This document shows, piece after piece, positions 44,885 to 55,363 of a stretch of 64,000 nucleotides of DNA (positions are counted from its first letter, which is position 1; every line of letters begins with the position of its first letter). Made by a program: the position numbers and the translations under genes. The DNA is taken from assembly GCA_015486075.1 (NCBI GenBank), contig WFSG01000011.1, positions 16,325 through 80,324 on the forward strand, read 5' to 3'. This DNA comes from Deltaproteobacteria bacterium (GTDB taxonomy: Bacteria; Desulfobacterota; Desulfomonilia; UBA1062). The notes beneath the pieces were generated by a model. The model ran no database searches. It was not told where the DNA came from and saw only the letters and a program-made list of their open reading frames with translations.

Positions 44885-46489
44885 CTAACTAGTGGGTTTA
44901 TAACTGTTCTTTATTCTCCATAATTCTATGTCCTTTCGTATCCTAATGGGGCCTTTACCATGAGCAACAGAATCACTTAGCAGGTACCTTGATGAAATAA
45001 GCCTTTTCAGTCCGTCATCCAGTCTGGATGGTAAAACAAGTATATAGTTTGCTGTACCCTCCTTCAGCATGCTGGAAAAGATGTCCCTATTTTCTATGTT
45101 ATCTACGTAGAAGCTGCCGTAGAAAGGACTTAATGCCTCCACTGTCTCTGTAAGTTCGAAGCCTATGACTTTCTTATGGGCCACCTCCCTACCAACCCTT
45201 GTAAAGAATGGCTTTAATGTTTTCATCTGGTCGACTGTAGGCACGGCAACCGGTGTCCACATAACAAGGAGTACTGTCCATCCAATCACAAGACTGTAGG
45301 CAGGTCTCAATCCTTTACTTTTCCATATCTGCCAAAACACTATGGCTGAGATCGCAAGTGTGGTAAATGCCTTTATAAAGCTGCCACCAATGTATACAAA
45401 CAGTGTGGGCATTACAATCCCTGCAATAAGGATCATTGTCTCAACGGTCATTAGGAATATTTTTTCAATCCTCGATATTTCATTGCTTGTTACTTCCCGC
45501 ATCCAAGAAGCTATGATAAAGGCCATGGCAGGATACATGGGCAGCATGTAGACTCCCCTCTTTGTTGATGCAAGACTTAGAAGTATGAAACCTGATATAA
45601 ACCACGAGTACATGAAACGCTTGGTATCATCAAATTGTACCTTCTTTCTGATAAATGCAGGTATTAGGAAAATAGACCATGGTGCGGCATCGGCCCATAT
45701 GTCCTTGAGGTAATAGTAGAAAGGCCTTATGTGCCCTCCCCTGTATATACCCGAGGATAGAAACCTTCCGATTTGGTCGTATACATAAAACGTGTTTAGG
45801 TATTCAATGCCACCCTTGAGGTAAAGTATAAGCCCCCAGGTAAACATTGTCACTGCAACCAAGGTAGCACCTGGTATGAGCCACATCCTTTTTAATACAG
45901 AGAAATCAAACTTCCATAACATGAATAGTCCCACGGCAACGATTGGTATACCAATGCCAACGGCCCCCTTTGTCATAAATGCAAGTGCTAGGCAGATCCA
46001 GAATACCTTGAAACCCCAGGAGAGCCTTTCCTTATAGCCAAGGATAAACGAGATCAGGGCAGATGTTGTAAAGAATACGAGGGCATTGTCCACGAGCATC
46101 TTGTGCGAAACCAGGAAAAATAAGAATGAACTTGCAAGTATCATGGTAGATAGACACCCAGTTTCCTCCCCCATAAGTCTTTTTATACCAAAGAACACCA
46201 CGGCAAGGGTTCCTAAGCTAAATGTAACAGACGCAAGTCTTCCTATGCCTTCTGTGTGGGTATCAAACACATGATAAAAGAACCCTGCCGTGGCAAAGTA
46301 AAGAGGGGGTTTCTCCAAAAAGGGCCTTTTCGAAAGGTGTGGGATTACGTACTCACCTGTTTCAGATATCTCTCTTGCAATCTCTGCAACCCTTGGTTCG
46401 TCAGGGCTCCACAGTGAATGGTCGAATATACCTACTAACTGTAACACTATGACTATGAGAAGAGATATCCTTACAGTTTTTCTGTTCAT
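44885..46489 (-). CDS. GT39 family (ArnT-like) glycosyltransferase A
   Basis: The 534-residue membrane enzyme has about 12 hydrophobic segments and the GT39 N-terminal pattern LWSPDEPRVAEIAREI, where Asp-Glu is the expected catalytic pair, followed by HLSKRPFLEKPPLYFA. The family transfers a sugar from a polyprenyl-phosphate donor to a lipid or protein at the periplasmic face; ArnT (L-Ara4N to lipid A) is the best-known relative. The acceptor here is unknown. It starts at an ATG sharing a base with the stop of the upstream GT39 B, a likely tandem duplicate. Confidence 0.9.
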   Translation of the reverse strand: MNRKTVRISLLIVIVLQLVGIFDHSLWSPDEPRVAEIAREISETGEYVIPHLSKRPFLEKPPLYFATAGFFYHVFDTHTEGIGRLASVTFSLGTLAVVFFGIKRLMGEETGCLSTMILASSFLFFLVSHKMLVDNALVFFTTSALISFILGYKERLSWGFKVFWICLALAFMTKGAVGIGIPIVAVGLFMLWKFDFSVLKRMWLIPGATLVAVTMFTWGLILYLKGGIEYLNTFYVYDQIGRFLSSGIYRGGHIRPFYYYLKDIWADAAPWSIFLIPAFIRKKVQFDDTKRFMYSWFISGFILLSLASTKRGVYMLPMYPAMAFIIASWMREVTSNEISRIEKIFLMTVETMILIAGIVMPTLFVYIGGSFIKAFTTLAISAIVFWQIWKSKGLRPAYSLVIGWTVLLVMWTPVAVPTVDQMKTLKPFFTRVGREVAHKKVIGFELTETVEALSPFYGSFYVDNIENRDIFSSMLKEGTANYILVLPSRLDDGLKRLISSRYLLSDSVAHGKGPIRIRKDIELWRIKNSYKPTS

Positions 46490-48117
46490 CAGGGCTTACC
46501 TTTTGCTTTACCAGCCTTACTTGCCAGTGGAATAAGATGTGCTAAAATTGCGTGCCTGCTGCCAATTTTTTTCTCCAGTATAATATCTATTTTACTGGTT
46601 TTTGGCCTCAAGGATTTTATAACCTTGTTATGTTTGTCAGCCCAGACATAGTAGCCTTGTTTCTTTATAGCCCTTAGGCCGCTTGCATCTCTGAGCCTTG
46701 TCCCTGATACCATGGAGAAAAGCCCTGCCATTACCTCGTCCTGGCCCAGGATGGTTACATCTTGTGGCTTCACCCTTTCGAATACTTCCCTTGCAAAGGG
46801 GATGTAGTCGTTCCTTGGCGTCATGTAGCTAAAATAGACCGTTGTACTGGCAAACAAGGCTATGCACATTGTCAGTACAAGCGGTAAGGCATTTGCCAGC
46901 TTTAAACTCGCATTATTCTTGATTACAAAGGGTGTCTCCAAAGATAGTATAGCACCTGCATTATTTCTTAACACAAAAAGACCTGCCAGGGAAAGTATAC
47001 CCATAGTTATGCCTAGAAAAGGTCTTTTAAGGAATATACCTGCAAAAGGCATAAGAGAACCCATGAATACGATGACCCAGGAGATATTTACCATGAGGCG
47101 TTCCCATGGCCTGTAGCTGGTGTCTTCAGTAAGCCATCTGGTTATCATACATGCCACGGCCGGGTAGAGTGGCACCAGGTAAATGCCTCTCTTGGTCGAG
47201 GCAATACTTAATAGGATAAAGGGCCCTATAAACCAGCTTACAAAGGGATCTTTCCTGAATGTCCTGAAAGATGCCAATAATGCCGGTATAAATATAAAGG
47301 TCCACGGGAGCAGGTCTCTCGGGAATCTGTTTATGTAATATAAAATACCGTGCTGGTGTCCCAGGACTGCTGCTGGTGCAGCACCTGTAAAACGCATGAT
47401 GTTGTTTACAACAAGCACATCCCTTACAAATGGCCACCCCCCCCTTATATAAAGTCCTACTATCCATGGTAGGACAGGGATGAACATGATTAAGAGTATG
47501 GTAAATGGCCTTATTTTCCATATAATGCCCATGTCTTTTCTTCTTATTATATCCGTTATGATGGCAGCACCAATAATGCCGGGTCCGACCAGTCCCTTTG
47601 CCATGAAACTTAGACCAAGCCCAAGGCCAAGCATTATAGAATCTGTGATCTTATCATCTTCAGTCCATCTCAGGTATGCATACATGGCAAGCGTTACACC
47701 GAATACAAGGCTGATATCCACGAGCACCCACCTGGAGAGCATAAAGAATTCCCATGAACTTGCAAGTATACCTGCTGCAATAAGGCCATGAATGGGCCCA
47801 TACCTTTTGTAGACCATGGAAAAGGTGATAAACAGGGTAAGCACTGCAAAGAATACGGATACAATGCGGTACGATGTATCCTTCTTAAGGCCGAATATAC
47901 TTCCAGATACAGCACCAAGCGCAAAATATAGGGGGGGCTTCTCCAGGAATGGCCTGCCATTTAAGTGTGGTACGCAAAAGTCGTGCGTACGAGCCATCTC
48001 AGCACATATACCAGCTACCCTTGGTTCGTCCGGCCTCCATAGGCCATGCTTGAACCCGGGTATGGACATGATGAATATCAATACCAAGAATAAAAAGATA
48101 GCCTTTCTTTGAACCAT
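46489..48117 (-). CDS. GT39 family (ArnT-like) glycosyltransferase B
   Basis: The 542-residue protein closely resembles GT39 A in plan: GLWRPDEPRVAGICAEM and HLNGRPFLEKPPLYFALG at the N-terminus, then about 12 TM segments and a small C-terminal soluble region. The shared pattern suggests duplication followed by specialisation. It probably uses an undecaprenyl-phosphate sugar donor. It is translationally coupled to GT39 A (stop and start share one base). A TATAAT box on the minus strand at 48148-48153 lies upstream without a good -35. Confidence 0.9.
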   Translation of the reverse strand: MVQRKAIFLFLVLIFIMSIPGFKHGLWRPDEPRVAGICAEMARTHDFCVPHLNGRPFLEKPPLYFALGAVSGSIFGLKKDTSYRIVSVFFAVLTLFITFSMVYKRYGPIHGLIAAGILASSWEFFMLSRWVLVDISLVFGVTLAMYAYLRWTEDDKITDSIMLGLGLGLSFMAKGLVGPGIIGAAIITDIIRRKDMGIIWKIRPFTILLIMFIPVLPWIVGLYIRGGWPFVRDVLVVNNIMRFTGAAPAAVLGHQHGILYYINRFPRDLLPWTFIFIPALLASFRTFRKDPFVSWFIGPFILLSIASTKRGIYLVPLYPAVACMITRWLTEDTSYRPWERLMVNISWVIVFMGSLMPFAGIFLKRPFLGITMGILSLAGLFVLRNNAGAILSLETPFVIKNNASLKLANALPLVLTMCIALFASTTVYFSYMTPRNDYIPFAREVFERVKPQDVTILGQDEVMAGLFSMVSGTRLRDASGLRAIKKQGYYVWADKHNKVIKSLRPKTSKIDIILEKKIGSRHAILAHLIPLASKAGKAKGKP

Positions 48118-48304
48118 TCTCCTATATCTATCCCCAGGACCAGATTATTATAACTTGCGCTAGCCCTGAATCTTGGCCAACGATAACAGGTACAAGTTAA
48201 CTGGAAGGTTGTTCCCATATTATCTTTTGGTAATGAAGGGTAACAGGATCAGGGACAACCGAGGAGTACTAAATCTTGTGAGATTGGCAATGCAATCGGT
48301 CTTA

Positions 48305-49549
48305 TTATGTCTTAACCCTCTGCCATGCCTTTAATATAAGGATAACAAGTGTCAACAAGAAAAGTCCAAGTGAAAAGCCTGCAATGACATCGCTTACCCA
48401 GTGTACACACAGGTAGATTCTGCTAAAGCCAATGAGTAAGAAAGCGACAATATTGACTGCTACAAATAAGTCTCTCAAGAGCTTTGCCTTTATCTTGTCT
48501 TTGAATGCATATATGAGGAAGGAAAAAAATATGATTGCAATCGTTGCGTGTCCACTTGGAAAGCTGAATCCTTGAATATGGACAAGGGCATTAACAGGTC
48601 TTGGCCTTTTTATAATACTTTTTATTAGGTCTACAGCTAACCATGCAGAGAACATGCTGGATATTAAGACAAATGTGTGAAACCATTTTTTCCTGTGAAT
48701 AAGCACAAGCAATAGGAATGCTGATAGCAGAAACAGGATTGACGGGCGGCCAAGATTTGTTAGGTAGAGCATAATGCTGTTCAGATGAGTACTCCATATG
48801 GACACGATTTTATGGTCTACCCAGGAATCAAGGCGTGTTATGAGTTTTTTGCCCACCACGTCATCAACCATCTTGGAGAACATGTAGAGCGACATGATGT
48901 TGAGAAAAAGCGTGTAAAGCTGATACTTGGTAAAGATGTGCCTTCTCTTATCTATGAATCTGTAAGCATAGATGATAAAAACACTTAGAATAACAGCGAT
49001 GAAAAAGGCCGCCCCTATGTACTTAGAAGCCACCTCGTAGCCTGCACCGATCATATATCCTGCCAGTACAGATACAAGCGCCCAGCTAAGGCCTCCTATA
49101 ACGTTGGATATTATGAACACGGGCAACCTCACGCCAGTTGCACCTGCCACAAAAGGAGTAAATGCCCTTGTGAGAGAATTGAACCGGCCCATTATAAGGG
49201 CGCTCTTTGCATAGCGGGTCATCATCTCTTTTGTTTTCTCGTAGTGTTTTTGTCTAATGAAAAAATACTTTCCGTACCGGTAAATAAAGGCATAGCCGTA
49301 TTTCCTACCTAGGATAAAGCCAAAGAAATCACCTATGATAGCACCTATGGCAGATATCCAGAACACGTAGCCAAGGCTGAGTATACCAGCCTTGGCTAGG
49401 AAACCACCTGCAATAACTATGCTCTGGCCAGGTACAACGAGTCCAAAGAAAGGGGTTGCCTCAATAAGTGAAGAGCACATGATGACCCAGTACCCCCAGC
49501 GAAGGATTGTGGATGTGGATATGCTCAATATGTTATTAAGATCAGGCAT
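48305..49549 (-). CDS. DedA-PAP2 phosphatase fusion protein
   Basis: The 414-residue protein joins a DedA domain (about 10-195, with the start WGYWVIMCSSLIEATPFFGLVVPGQ and the later MGRFNSLTRAFTPFVAGATG) to a PAP2 phosphatase (about 230-410). The PAP2 half has the triad KRPRPVNA, FPSGHAT and SRIYLCVHWVSDVIAG. This would combine lipid flipping with lipid-pyrophosphate phosphatase activity, a plausible undecaprenyl-phosphate recycling protein. It lies between GT39 B and GT39 C, which would both consume such a carrier. Confidence 0.92.
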   Translation of the reverse strand: MPDLNNILSISTSTILRWGYWVIMCSSLIEATPFFGLVVPGQSIVIAGGFLAKAGILSLGYVFWISAIGAIIGDFFGFILGRKYGYAFIYRYGKYFFIRQKHYEKTKEMMTRYAKSALIMGRFNSLTRAFTPFVAGATGVRLPVFIISNVIGGLSWALVSVLAGYMIGAGYEVASKYIGAAFFIAVILSVFIIYAYRFIDKRRHIFTKYQLYTLFLNIMSLYMFSKMVDDVVGKKLITRLDSWVDHKIVSIWSTHLNSIMLYLTNLGRPSILFLLSAFLLLVLIHRKKWFHTFVLISSMFSAWLAVDLIKSIIKRPRPVNALVHIQGFSFPSGHATIAIIFFSFLIYAFKDKIKAKLLRDLFVAVNIVAFLLIGFSRIYLCVHWVSDVIAGFSLGLFLLTLVILILKAWQRVKT

Positions 49550-49598
49550 GTTGTATCCAAGCTAGGCAACTTGTCTTGACAGGGCTTTTTCTTGTTTA

Positions 49599-51167
49599 TC
49601 AGGAATGGTTTCCAAGGGTCATTTTACCTTCTTTCCCTGGGTATCTTTCTACGAGTGCATTCCACGAACCTGTCTTTACCAAGCATTTCCATGAATCCAT
49701 GGGCACCTTAAAGAATGTTATGAGTATACCCCCTGTTTTCCGGGACCATAGCTGTGCAGCCTTTATGTCAGAGAAAATCCTGTAATCTTTGTCCAAGTAG
49801 AAAATAATCTTTGCATCGTCGTTATAGAGGAATGCAACCGGTCTATTCATAGCCTTTAGCCTTGCCACAAGTTCTCTCCTGTTATTAGGCCTAGTAGCTA
49901 TCCACGGCACTATACCTGTAACCAGGACCAGCCACGCCATCAGTATTGATAGCACCATAATGCGTGCATGTTTTTTTAGGCAACCCATGCACATAATAAA
50001 TCCTGCGAGACCAAATGCCACCATGTACGGTATAAGTGCATGCAGGTTGTATGCGGCTGGACTTATCTTTAGAAGGGCAAAGACAATGGGCATGATGCAT
50101 ACAACACCTATGGAAAGCCCGGCAATTTTTACTACAAGCGATTCTGGTCTAGGTAGTGAATGCTTTGCAAATCTCTTGAGCAGATCACCTTCAATAATGG
50201 ATGTAAAGGGTAATATGGGTAGGATATAATACGAGCGCCTAGAGCCTGATAGGGTGAAGAAAAGGAATATCGAGCCCGCAATGATCATTGTATCAAGCAT
50301 CTTAGAACCCTTTAGCTGTCTTCTTGTCGGGTAATACCAGAGGGCTATTGGCAGTAGCACTGACCATGGACCAGCGATTTCGAATATGTCATAGAAATAT
50401 AGGTAAAATGCTCCCCTGTGGTCAAATGGCTCGAAGAAACGGACGATATTTTCATGCCAGACCATGAAAAGAGGTTCCGTGGATGACGAGTGCACTGATC
50501 CTAAGATAGGTATTATGAGAAACGTAGAGAGTGAGACTAAGCCAGCAAGAACAAGGGTTCTAAAGGGTGGCAGCCATGACCAGTCTCTCTTGACACCAGA
50601 GAGTATTAGTATGCAGAATATGGGCACGGCATAGGCTGTAAGTCCCTTCATGTTTGCGCCTATGGCCATTATAATACCCAGGACATAGATCCATAGGTGT
50701 GTTTTGTTTTCTGCATGCCTCACGAAATACCATATACCGAGCATGATAAATGCAGCGTTTGTCATCTCCACCTGGGCATTGCGTGCCCAGAACACAAAAC
50801 CATAAGTGGTCATAAGTATGCCGGTGGATAAGAAGGCAGTCTCCGTGTCAAACCATCTTTTTGCAAGGTCATAGGTCATGAAGGCCAGGAAAATAGCCCA
50901 TAGAACCGATGGCATACGAATAACAAACTCGTCCACGTGGCCTAGTATGTATGCAAAGGGTAGGATCTGCCAGTATGATCCAAGTGGCTTGTCCCAGTAT
51001 GGAACTATACCCAGCATGGGGGTGAAGAAATCTGAAGTCCTGAACATGTAGCGGCTGATCACCGCCCATCTTCCCTCTGATCCCCATAGGGGTAATGTAC
51101 CCAAATGGATGCAGAGGACCATGAGCCCCAGGGCTAAGAATACAAATAATGTCCACACCTTTTTCAT
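49599..51167 (-). CDS. GT39-like glycosyltransferase C, divergent catalytic motif
   Basis: The 522-residue membrane protein has about 12 hydrophobic segments and the GT39 layout, but the N-terminal motif reads LPLWGSEGRWAVISRYM and later YWDKPLGSYW, so the Asp-Glu pair of its relatives is Ser-Glu here. Such variants are found in other deltaproteobacterial GT39-like sets and may still be active. The C-terminal part is a small soluble domain (about 425-522). The acceptor is unknown. It is transcribed toward the DedA-PAP2 gene. Confidence 0.85.
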   Translation of the reverse strand: MKKVWTLFVFLALGLMVLCIHLGTLPLWGSEGRWAVISRYMFRTSDFFTPMLGIVPYWDKPLGSYWQILPFAYILGHVDEFVIRMPSVLWAIFLAFMTYDLAKRWFDTETAFLSTGILMTTYGFVFWARNAQVEMTNAAFIMLGIWYFVRHAENKTHLWIYVLGIIMAIGANMKGLTAYAVPIFCILILSGVKRDWSWLPPFRTLVLAGLVSLSTFLIIPILGSVHSSSTEPLFMVWHENIVRFFEPFDHRGAFYLYFYDIFEIAGPWSVLLPIALWYYPTRRQLKGSKMLDTMIIAGSIFLFFTLSGSRRSYYILPILPFTSIIEGDLLKRFAKHSLPRPESLVVKIAGLSIGVVCIMPIVFALLKISPAAYNLHALIPYMVAFGLAGFIMCMGCLKKHARIMVLSILMAWLVLVTGIVPWIATRPNNRRELVARLKAMNRPVAFLYNDDAKIIFYLDKDYRIFSDIKAAQLWSRKTGGILITFFKVPMDSWKCLVKTGSWNALVERYPGKEGKMTLGNHS

Positions 51168-51248
51168 AGGCCAACTACCAAGGATCTATATGCCCATATA
51201 ACATATTCTTTTACTTGGCAATAAGGCCAAAAGAATCCACCGTTCATA

Positions 51249-54200
51249 CTATTTCCCAGAGATATAGATGAGTACGGGTAGCAGGATCAATACCAGAGGC
51301 AACTGTACGGCCAGGCCTGATATGATTGCAATGGCAAGTGGTTTTAGCATTGCTGCACCCTCTCCGATCCCAAGTGCCAGTGGAAGCAATGCAAGTATGG
51401 CCGCTATGGTTGTCATGGCGATAGGCCTCATCCTGTTTTTTCCCGCCAGGATCATGCGTTCACGTGGATCTTGCTCTTCAGGTAGTTGCCGGTACTCAGA
51501 GTAGTAAAAGATAGCTGCCTCGGTAGCAATGCCTATTATCATGGTCATACCCATTATGGCCGTGATATTCAGCTCAGTGCCTGTAAGCCAGAGTCCAATA
51601 AATACCGCAGCAGCTGCCGAGAGACTTGTGAGAAGCATTGCTAGAGAGATACGAAAACTCTCGTAGAGAAACAGGATCAGGAGAAAGACCAGGACCGTGG
51701 CTGATATGAACACCATGGCTAGGCCTTTGAATGCAATCTGCTGTTGTTCATAAAGCCCCCCCAATTTATAGTATACGTCATGGGGCAAAAATCCCTGCTG
51801 GTTTAGTACTGCAGATACATCGCGTATTGTTGACCCCATATCTCGACCCGTTATGCGTGCCGTTACTGCAATCATGCGTTTTAGATTCTCCCTCATGATC
51901 TGTGCCTGGCCATTTATAATCTTGATGCTGGCCACACGCTTAAGAGGAAATATATGTCCGTCAGGCGCGCGCATACTTAGGTTATAGATATTATTAACAG
52001 TACTCCTTTCTTTACGGGGTATCCATACCCTTAGGCCTATCATCCTTGGCCCTTGCTGGATCTGGGTGGTTACGATGCCTGAAAGATAGTCTTCCAACAG
52101 ATGGCTTATGGTTTCAGGCCTTATGCCCTCAAGGGCAGCCTTTACACGGTTTACCTGTATATCAATAGCATCGCCCGCTAATACTATGCCATTATTCACA
52201 TCTACAACCCCTGGTACTCTCCTGATCTTATCAGCTACGACCGGTCCCAGCTTTCTGAGGAGTTTCCCATTATCAGAAAACAATTTTATCTCAATGGGTT
52301 GGGGTACTGCCGTGAGATCTCCTATGAGATCCTCCATTAGTTGCGCCATCTCGATCTGAAGTCCTGGCACCTCATGCTCTATACGTTGCCTGATATCATC
52401 CATAACATATTCTATGGGGCGTCGTGGCTGGGGCTTAAGACGGACGAAAAAGTCACCTTCGTTGGCTTCGGTAACACCTCCACCTAGCTGTAGCCCAGTT
52501 CTTCTAGAGTAGGTGCTTACCTCAGGGGTTGCCTGAAGGATTGCCTCCACCTGGCGTAGCAGGCGATCGGTCTCTCTTAGTGATGTCCCGGGTGAAGAGC
52601 GGTAGTCAAGGATAAACCCGCCTTCGTCCATTGGGGGCATGAACCCTGATCCGATATGCTTATATGCTACCCAGCCAATGGCTACCAAGGGCAGTATGGC
52701 AGCAAGTATAAACCATGGTCTCGAAAACAAGATGCGCATGGCTTTCCCATATAACCACTGTGTCTTGGCTAGCCATATACCTTTTACTTTGTTTTCTATG
52801 TCTTTCTGATTCAGCAGATGGATTGAGAGTAAAGGTACTGCCACCCATGCCACAAAGAAAGAAACTATCAATCCGGTTGCCATTGTGATAGACAACGCCT
52901 TGAAAAATGCCCCTGTTACGCCGGTTAGAAATGCCAAGGGCGCAAAGATTATGGTTGTTGAGGCAGAGGATCCAGCAAGGGGTCGAGTGAACTCAGTAAC
53001 CGCCACGCTGATCCTCTCCCTGTAATCTCCAATACCTCCATGGAGCTTGTTCACAATCTGTTCGACCATCACTATTACATCGTCTATGATTAGCCCCACG
53101 GCTGATGCTATTCCTCCAAGTGTCATGATGTTAAAACTCATATGTAAAACATAGAGCAGGAATACAGTGGCCGCCAGTACGGTTGGAACGCTCACAGCTG
53201 CTATGAGTACAAATTTTACGTTTCGTAAAAACATCAGGATAACGACCATTGCCAGGACTATACCTATGATCGTTGCATCGCGTACACTCTTGGCTGAAGC
53301 CATGATCAATCTACTCTGGTCATACCACTGGTGAATCTTGATGTCCTTTGGTAGGTGTGCTTGCAATTCGGTTAAAGTCTTACGTATCTGTCGGGCAATC
53401 TGTACTGTATTGCCTCCTGGTTGCTGATATATCTGAAGCAATACAGCATCCCTGCCGTCTGCTGTGACGCGTTTCCACTCCGGGGTAGTTGCTTTAACAA
53501 TGGTGGCAATATCGTCTAGACGCACAAGCCCATTATCTCCTGAGCGCAGTATTGTCTTTCCTATCTGGTTAAAGTCCTTGAACTGGGTATCAGAGACCAT
53601 TAGGTAAAGCTTGTCATGGTCTTCTAACCTGCCCACTGCCTTTATTACATTTGAAGCAGAGAGCGCCCTGGCAACATCATCTGTGTCCATTCCAAGGGCA
53701 TACAGCTTTGGTAGATTTACAACAACTCGATATTCAGCCGAGGACCCGCCAAGGACACCTATCCTACTTACCCCTTGAACAGTAGATAAAACAGGGCGTA
53801 GCTGGTACATGGCTAGATCTCTAAGCTTGACCAAAGAACGTGTTTTTGATGTGATGCTGTAGCCCAGGACTGGAAATACTGTTGGGTTCATTCGACGTAC
53901 ATTAAACGTAGTGCCCCTAGGCAGTGATCCCATTACCTTGTTTATGGCAGATTCCACCTGTAACATGGCTGCAACCATGTCTTGGCCCCAACCGAAGTTA
54001 ATAGAGACGTCTGCGCTTCCCCGGCTGGTTGTTGAACGGATACTTCTGACACCAGGCACGGAGCGTACGGCCTCTTCCACGGGCCGGGTCACCTTTATTG
54101 CCATGCGTCCTGCTGGACGGTCTCCAGCTTCCAGGTTTACTACCACCCGCGGAAAACTCACGTGTGGAAATAGTGATACTGGCATGCGAAAACTGTTTAG

Positions 54201-54278
54201 TAGCCCGGATATAGCGAGTGCTGTGACCAAGAAGAGGATTGAACGATGATGTGACTGCGTCCACTTTGTGAATTTCAT
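51249..54278 (-). CDS. RND efflux transporter permease
   Basis: The 1009-residue inner-membrane pump has the RND layout of 12 TM segments and two large periplasmic loops. The TM4 motif is GLIIDDVIVMVEQI, with the Asp-Asp pair of HAE-type (drug) pumps, while the porter region has FMPPMDEGGFILDYRSSPGTSLRETD, a pattern common in CusA/HAE-like pumps of deltaproteobacteria. It should pair with the adaptor (four-base overlap) and the TolC protein upstream. A metal or organic substrate is possible; the Asp pair favours organic compounds. Confidence 0.94.
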   Translation of the reverse strand: MKFTKWTQSHHRSILFLVTALAISGLLNSFRMPVSLFPHVSFPRVVVNLEAGDRPAGRMAIKVTRPVEEAVRSVPGVRSIRSTTSRGSADVSINFGWGQDMVAAMLQVESAINKVMGSLPRGTTFNVRRMNPTVFPVLGYSITSKTRSLVKLRDLAMYQLRPVLSTVQGVSRIGVLGGSSAEYRVVVNLPKLYALGMDTDDVARALSASNVIKAVGRLEDHDKLYLMVSDTQFKDFNQIGKTILRSGDNGLVRLDDIATIVKATTPEWKRVTADGRDAVLLQIYQQPGGNTVQIARQIRKTLTELQAHLPKDIKIHQWYDQSRLIMASAKSVRDATIIGIVLAMVVILMFLRNVKFVLIAAVSVPTVLAATVFLLYVLHMSFNIMTLGGIASAVGLIIDDVIVMVEQIVNKLHGGIGDYRERISVAVTEFTRPLAGSSASTTIIFAPLAFLTGVTGAFFKALSITMATGLIVSFFVAWVAVPLLSIHLLNQKDIENKVKGIWLAKTQWLYGKAMRILFSRPWFILAAILPLVAIGWVAYKHIGSGFMPPMDEGGFILDYRSSPGTSLRETDRLLRQVEAILQATPEVSTYSRRTGLQLGGGVTEANEGDFFVRLKPQPRRPIEYVMDDIRQRIEHEVPGLQIEMAQLMEDLIGDLTAVPQPIEIKLFSDNGKLLRKLGPVVADKIRRVPGVVDVNNGIVLAGDAIDIQVNRVKAALEGIRPETISHLLEDYLSGIVTTQIQQGPRMIGLRVWIPRKERSTVNNIYNLSMRAPDGHIFPLKRVASIKIINGQAQIMRENLKRMIAVTARITGRDMGSTIRDVSAVLNQQGFLPHDVYYKLGGLYEQQQIAFKGLAMVFISATVLVFLLILFLYESFRISLAMLLTSLSAAAAVFIGLWLTGTELNITAIMGMTMIIGIATEAAIFYYSEYRQLPEEQDPRERMILAGKNRMRPIAMTTIAAILALLPLALGIGEGAAMLKPLAIAIISGLAVQLPLVLILLPVLIYISGK

Positions 54279-55363
54279 GAGGCCTTATCCACTTTTACAG
54301 GCATACCATCGCTTAGTTCGTAGTTGCCCGTTGTAACGACCATCTCCCCTTTGCTCAGTCCCCTAGCTATGATCTCTACCTCCTTGTCGTTCTCTAGCCC
54401 TATGTATACTGTATGTCTTACTGCATGGCCTGATTTTACTGTATAGAGCACATATCCATCATGTTCGGGTAGTACGGCTGAACGGGGAACTACAAGGGCC
54501 CTATGTGAACTTATAATTATCTTTGCCTGTACATATTCATCGAGTAATAGGTGTGAACCAGATTTTGGTGTTACAAAGACATCTATCAGTCGGGTCTTTG
54601 GGTTAACCTTCCTAGTAATCAAGGTAACGTGGCCCTTTATTGCCTTAGGAAAGGCGGTATTTACCGGATATAACCTGACGTCTTCTCCAGCGTGGATCTT
54701 GGGTAGGTCTTCATTCTCAATGCCCAGCCTGATTCTTATCTTGTCTTCTCCTATCAGTTCTGTTAGTGCGCTACCCGCAGATACGATCTGACCTTGCTGA
54801 ACCATTATACGGCTTACTATGCCAGGTTTATTGGCCCTAATAGTGGTGATACCATCAATACCCCTCCTCTCAATATTTCTAACACGCTCTTCTGCCATGC
54901 GTAAATCTTGCTGGGCCCTTACCAGATCTTCTTTTGTAGCCAGGCCCAAGGCAAACTTTCTTTTCAATAGTCGGTATACAGACTTGGCTGTATCACGTTT
55001 ATTCATGATTCCCTCTACATACAATCTTGTGTCAGGACTAGGCTCTAGTCTTATCAAGGGATCTCCTGCTTTCACAACTTGGCCCTCGCTTATTAAAACC
55101 TTCTGGATTACAGATTCAAAGGGAACGCTGAGTATCTGTGCTTCACTCGGGATCGTGGTGACCATGCCATATGCAATAAGCGTTTCATAGATCTTCTTCT
55201 CCTGTATAGGTGAGATGTTCACGCTGGCAATGGCTTTGTTCTTATCTGAGGGCAGGTCATGTATAGAAGTAGGGAGGCGATGTTGTTTATTCACATACCA
55301 GTAACAGAAAGCAAGGCACAGAACAGTAATCAGTATCAGAGCGAAGCCTAGGGCACGTTTCAT
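54275..55363 (-). CDS. RND periplasmic adaptor protein
   Basis: The 362-residue membrane-fusion protein has an N-terminal anchor (about 5-24), a lipoyl-like half (VISEGQVVKAGDPLIRLEPSPD, residues about 90-112), a helical hairpin (about 115-165), the second lipoyl half with IRANKPGIVSRIMVQQGQIV, then beta-barrel and proximal domains. It links the RND pump and the TolC channel. Its overlaps of four bases on each side tie the three genes. It lacks the metal-binding extensions of CusB, which I did not find. Confidence 0.93.
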   Translation of the reverse strand: MKRALGFALILITVLCLAFCYWYVNKQHRLPTSIHDLPSDKNKAIASVNISPIQEKKIYETLIAYGMVTTIPSEAQILSVPFESVIQKVLISEGQVVKAGDPLIRLEPSPDTRLYVEGIMNKRDTAKSVYRLLKRKFALGLATKEDLVRAQQDLRMAEERVRNIERRGIDGITTIRANKPGIVSRIMVQQGQIVSAGSALTELIGEDKIRIRLGIENEDLPKIHAGEDVRLYPVNTAFPKAIKGHVTLITRKVNPKTRLIDVFVTPKSGSHLLLDEYVQAKIIISSHRALVVPRSAVLPEHDGYVLYTVKSGHAVRHTVYIGLENDKEVEIIARGLSKGEMVVTTGNYELSDGMPVKVDKAS

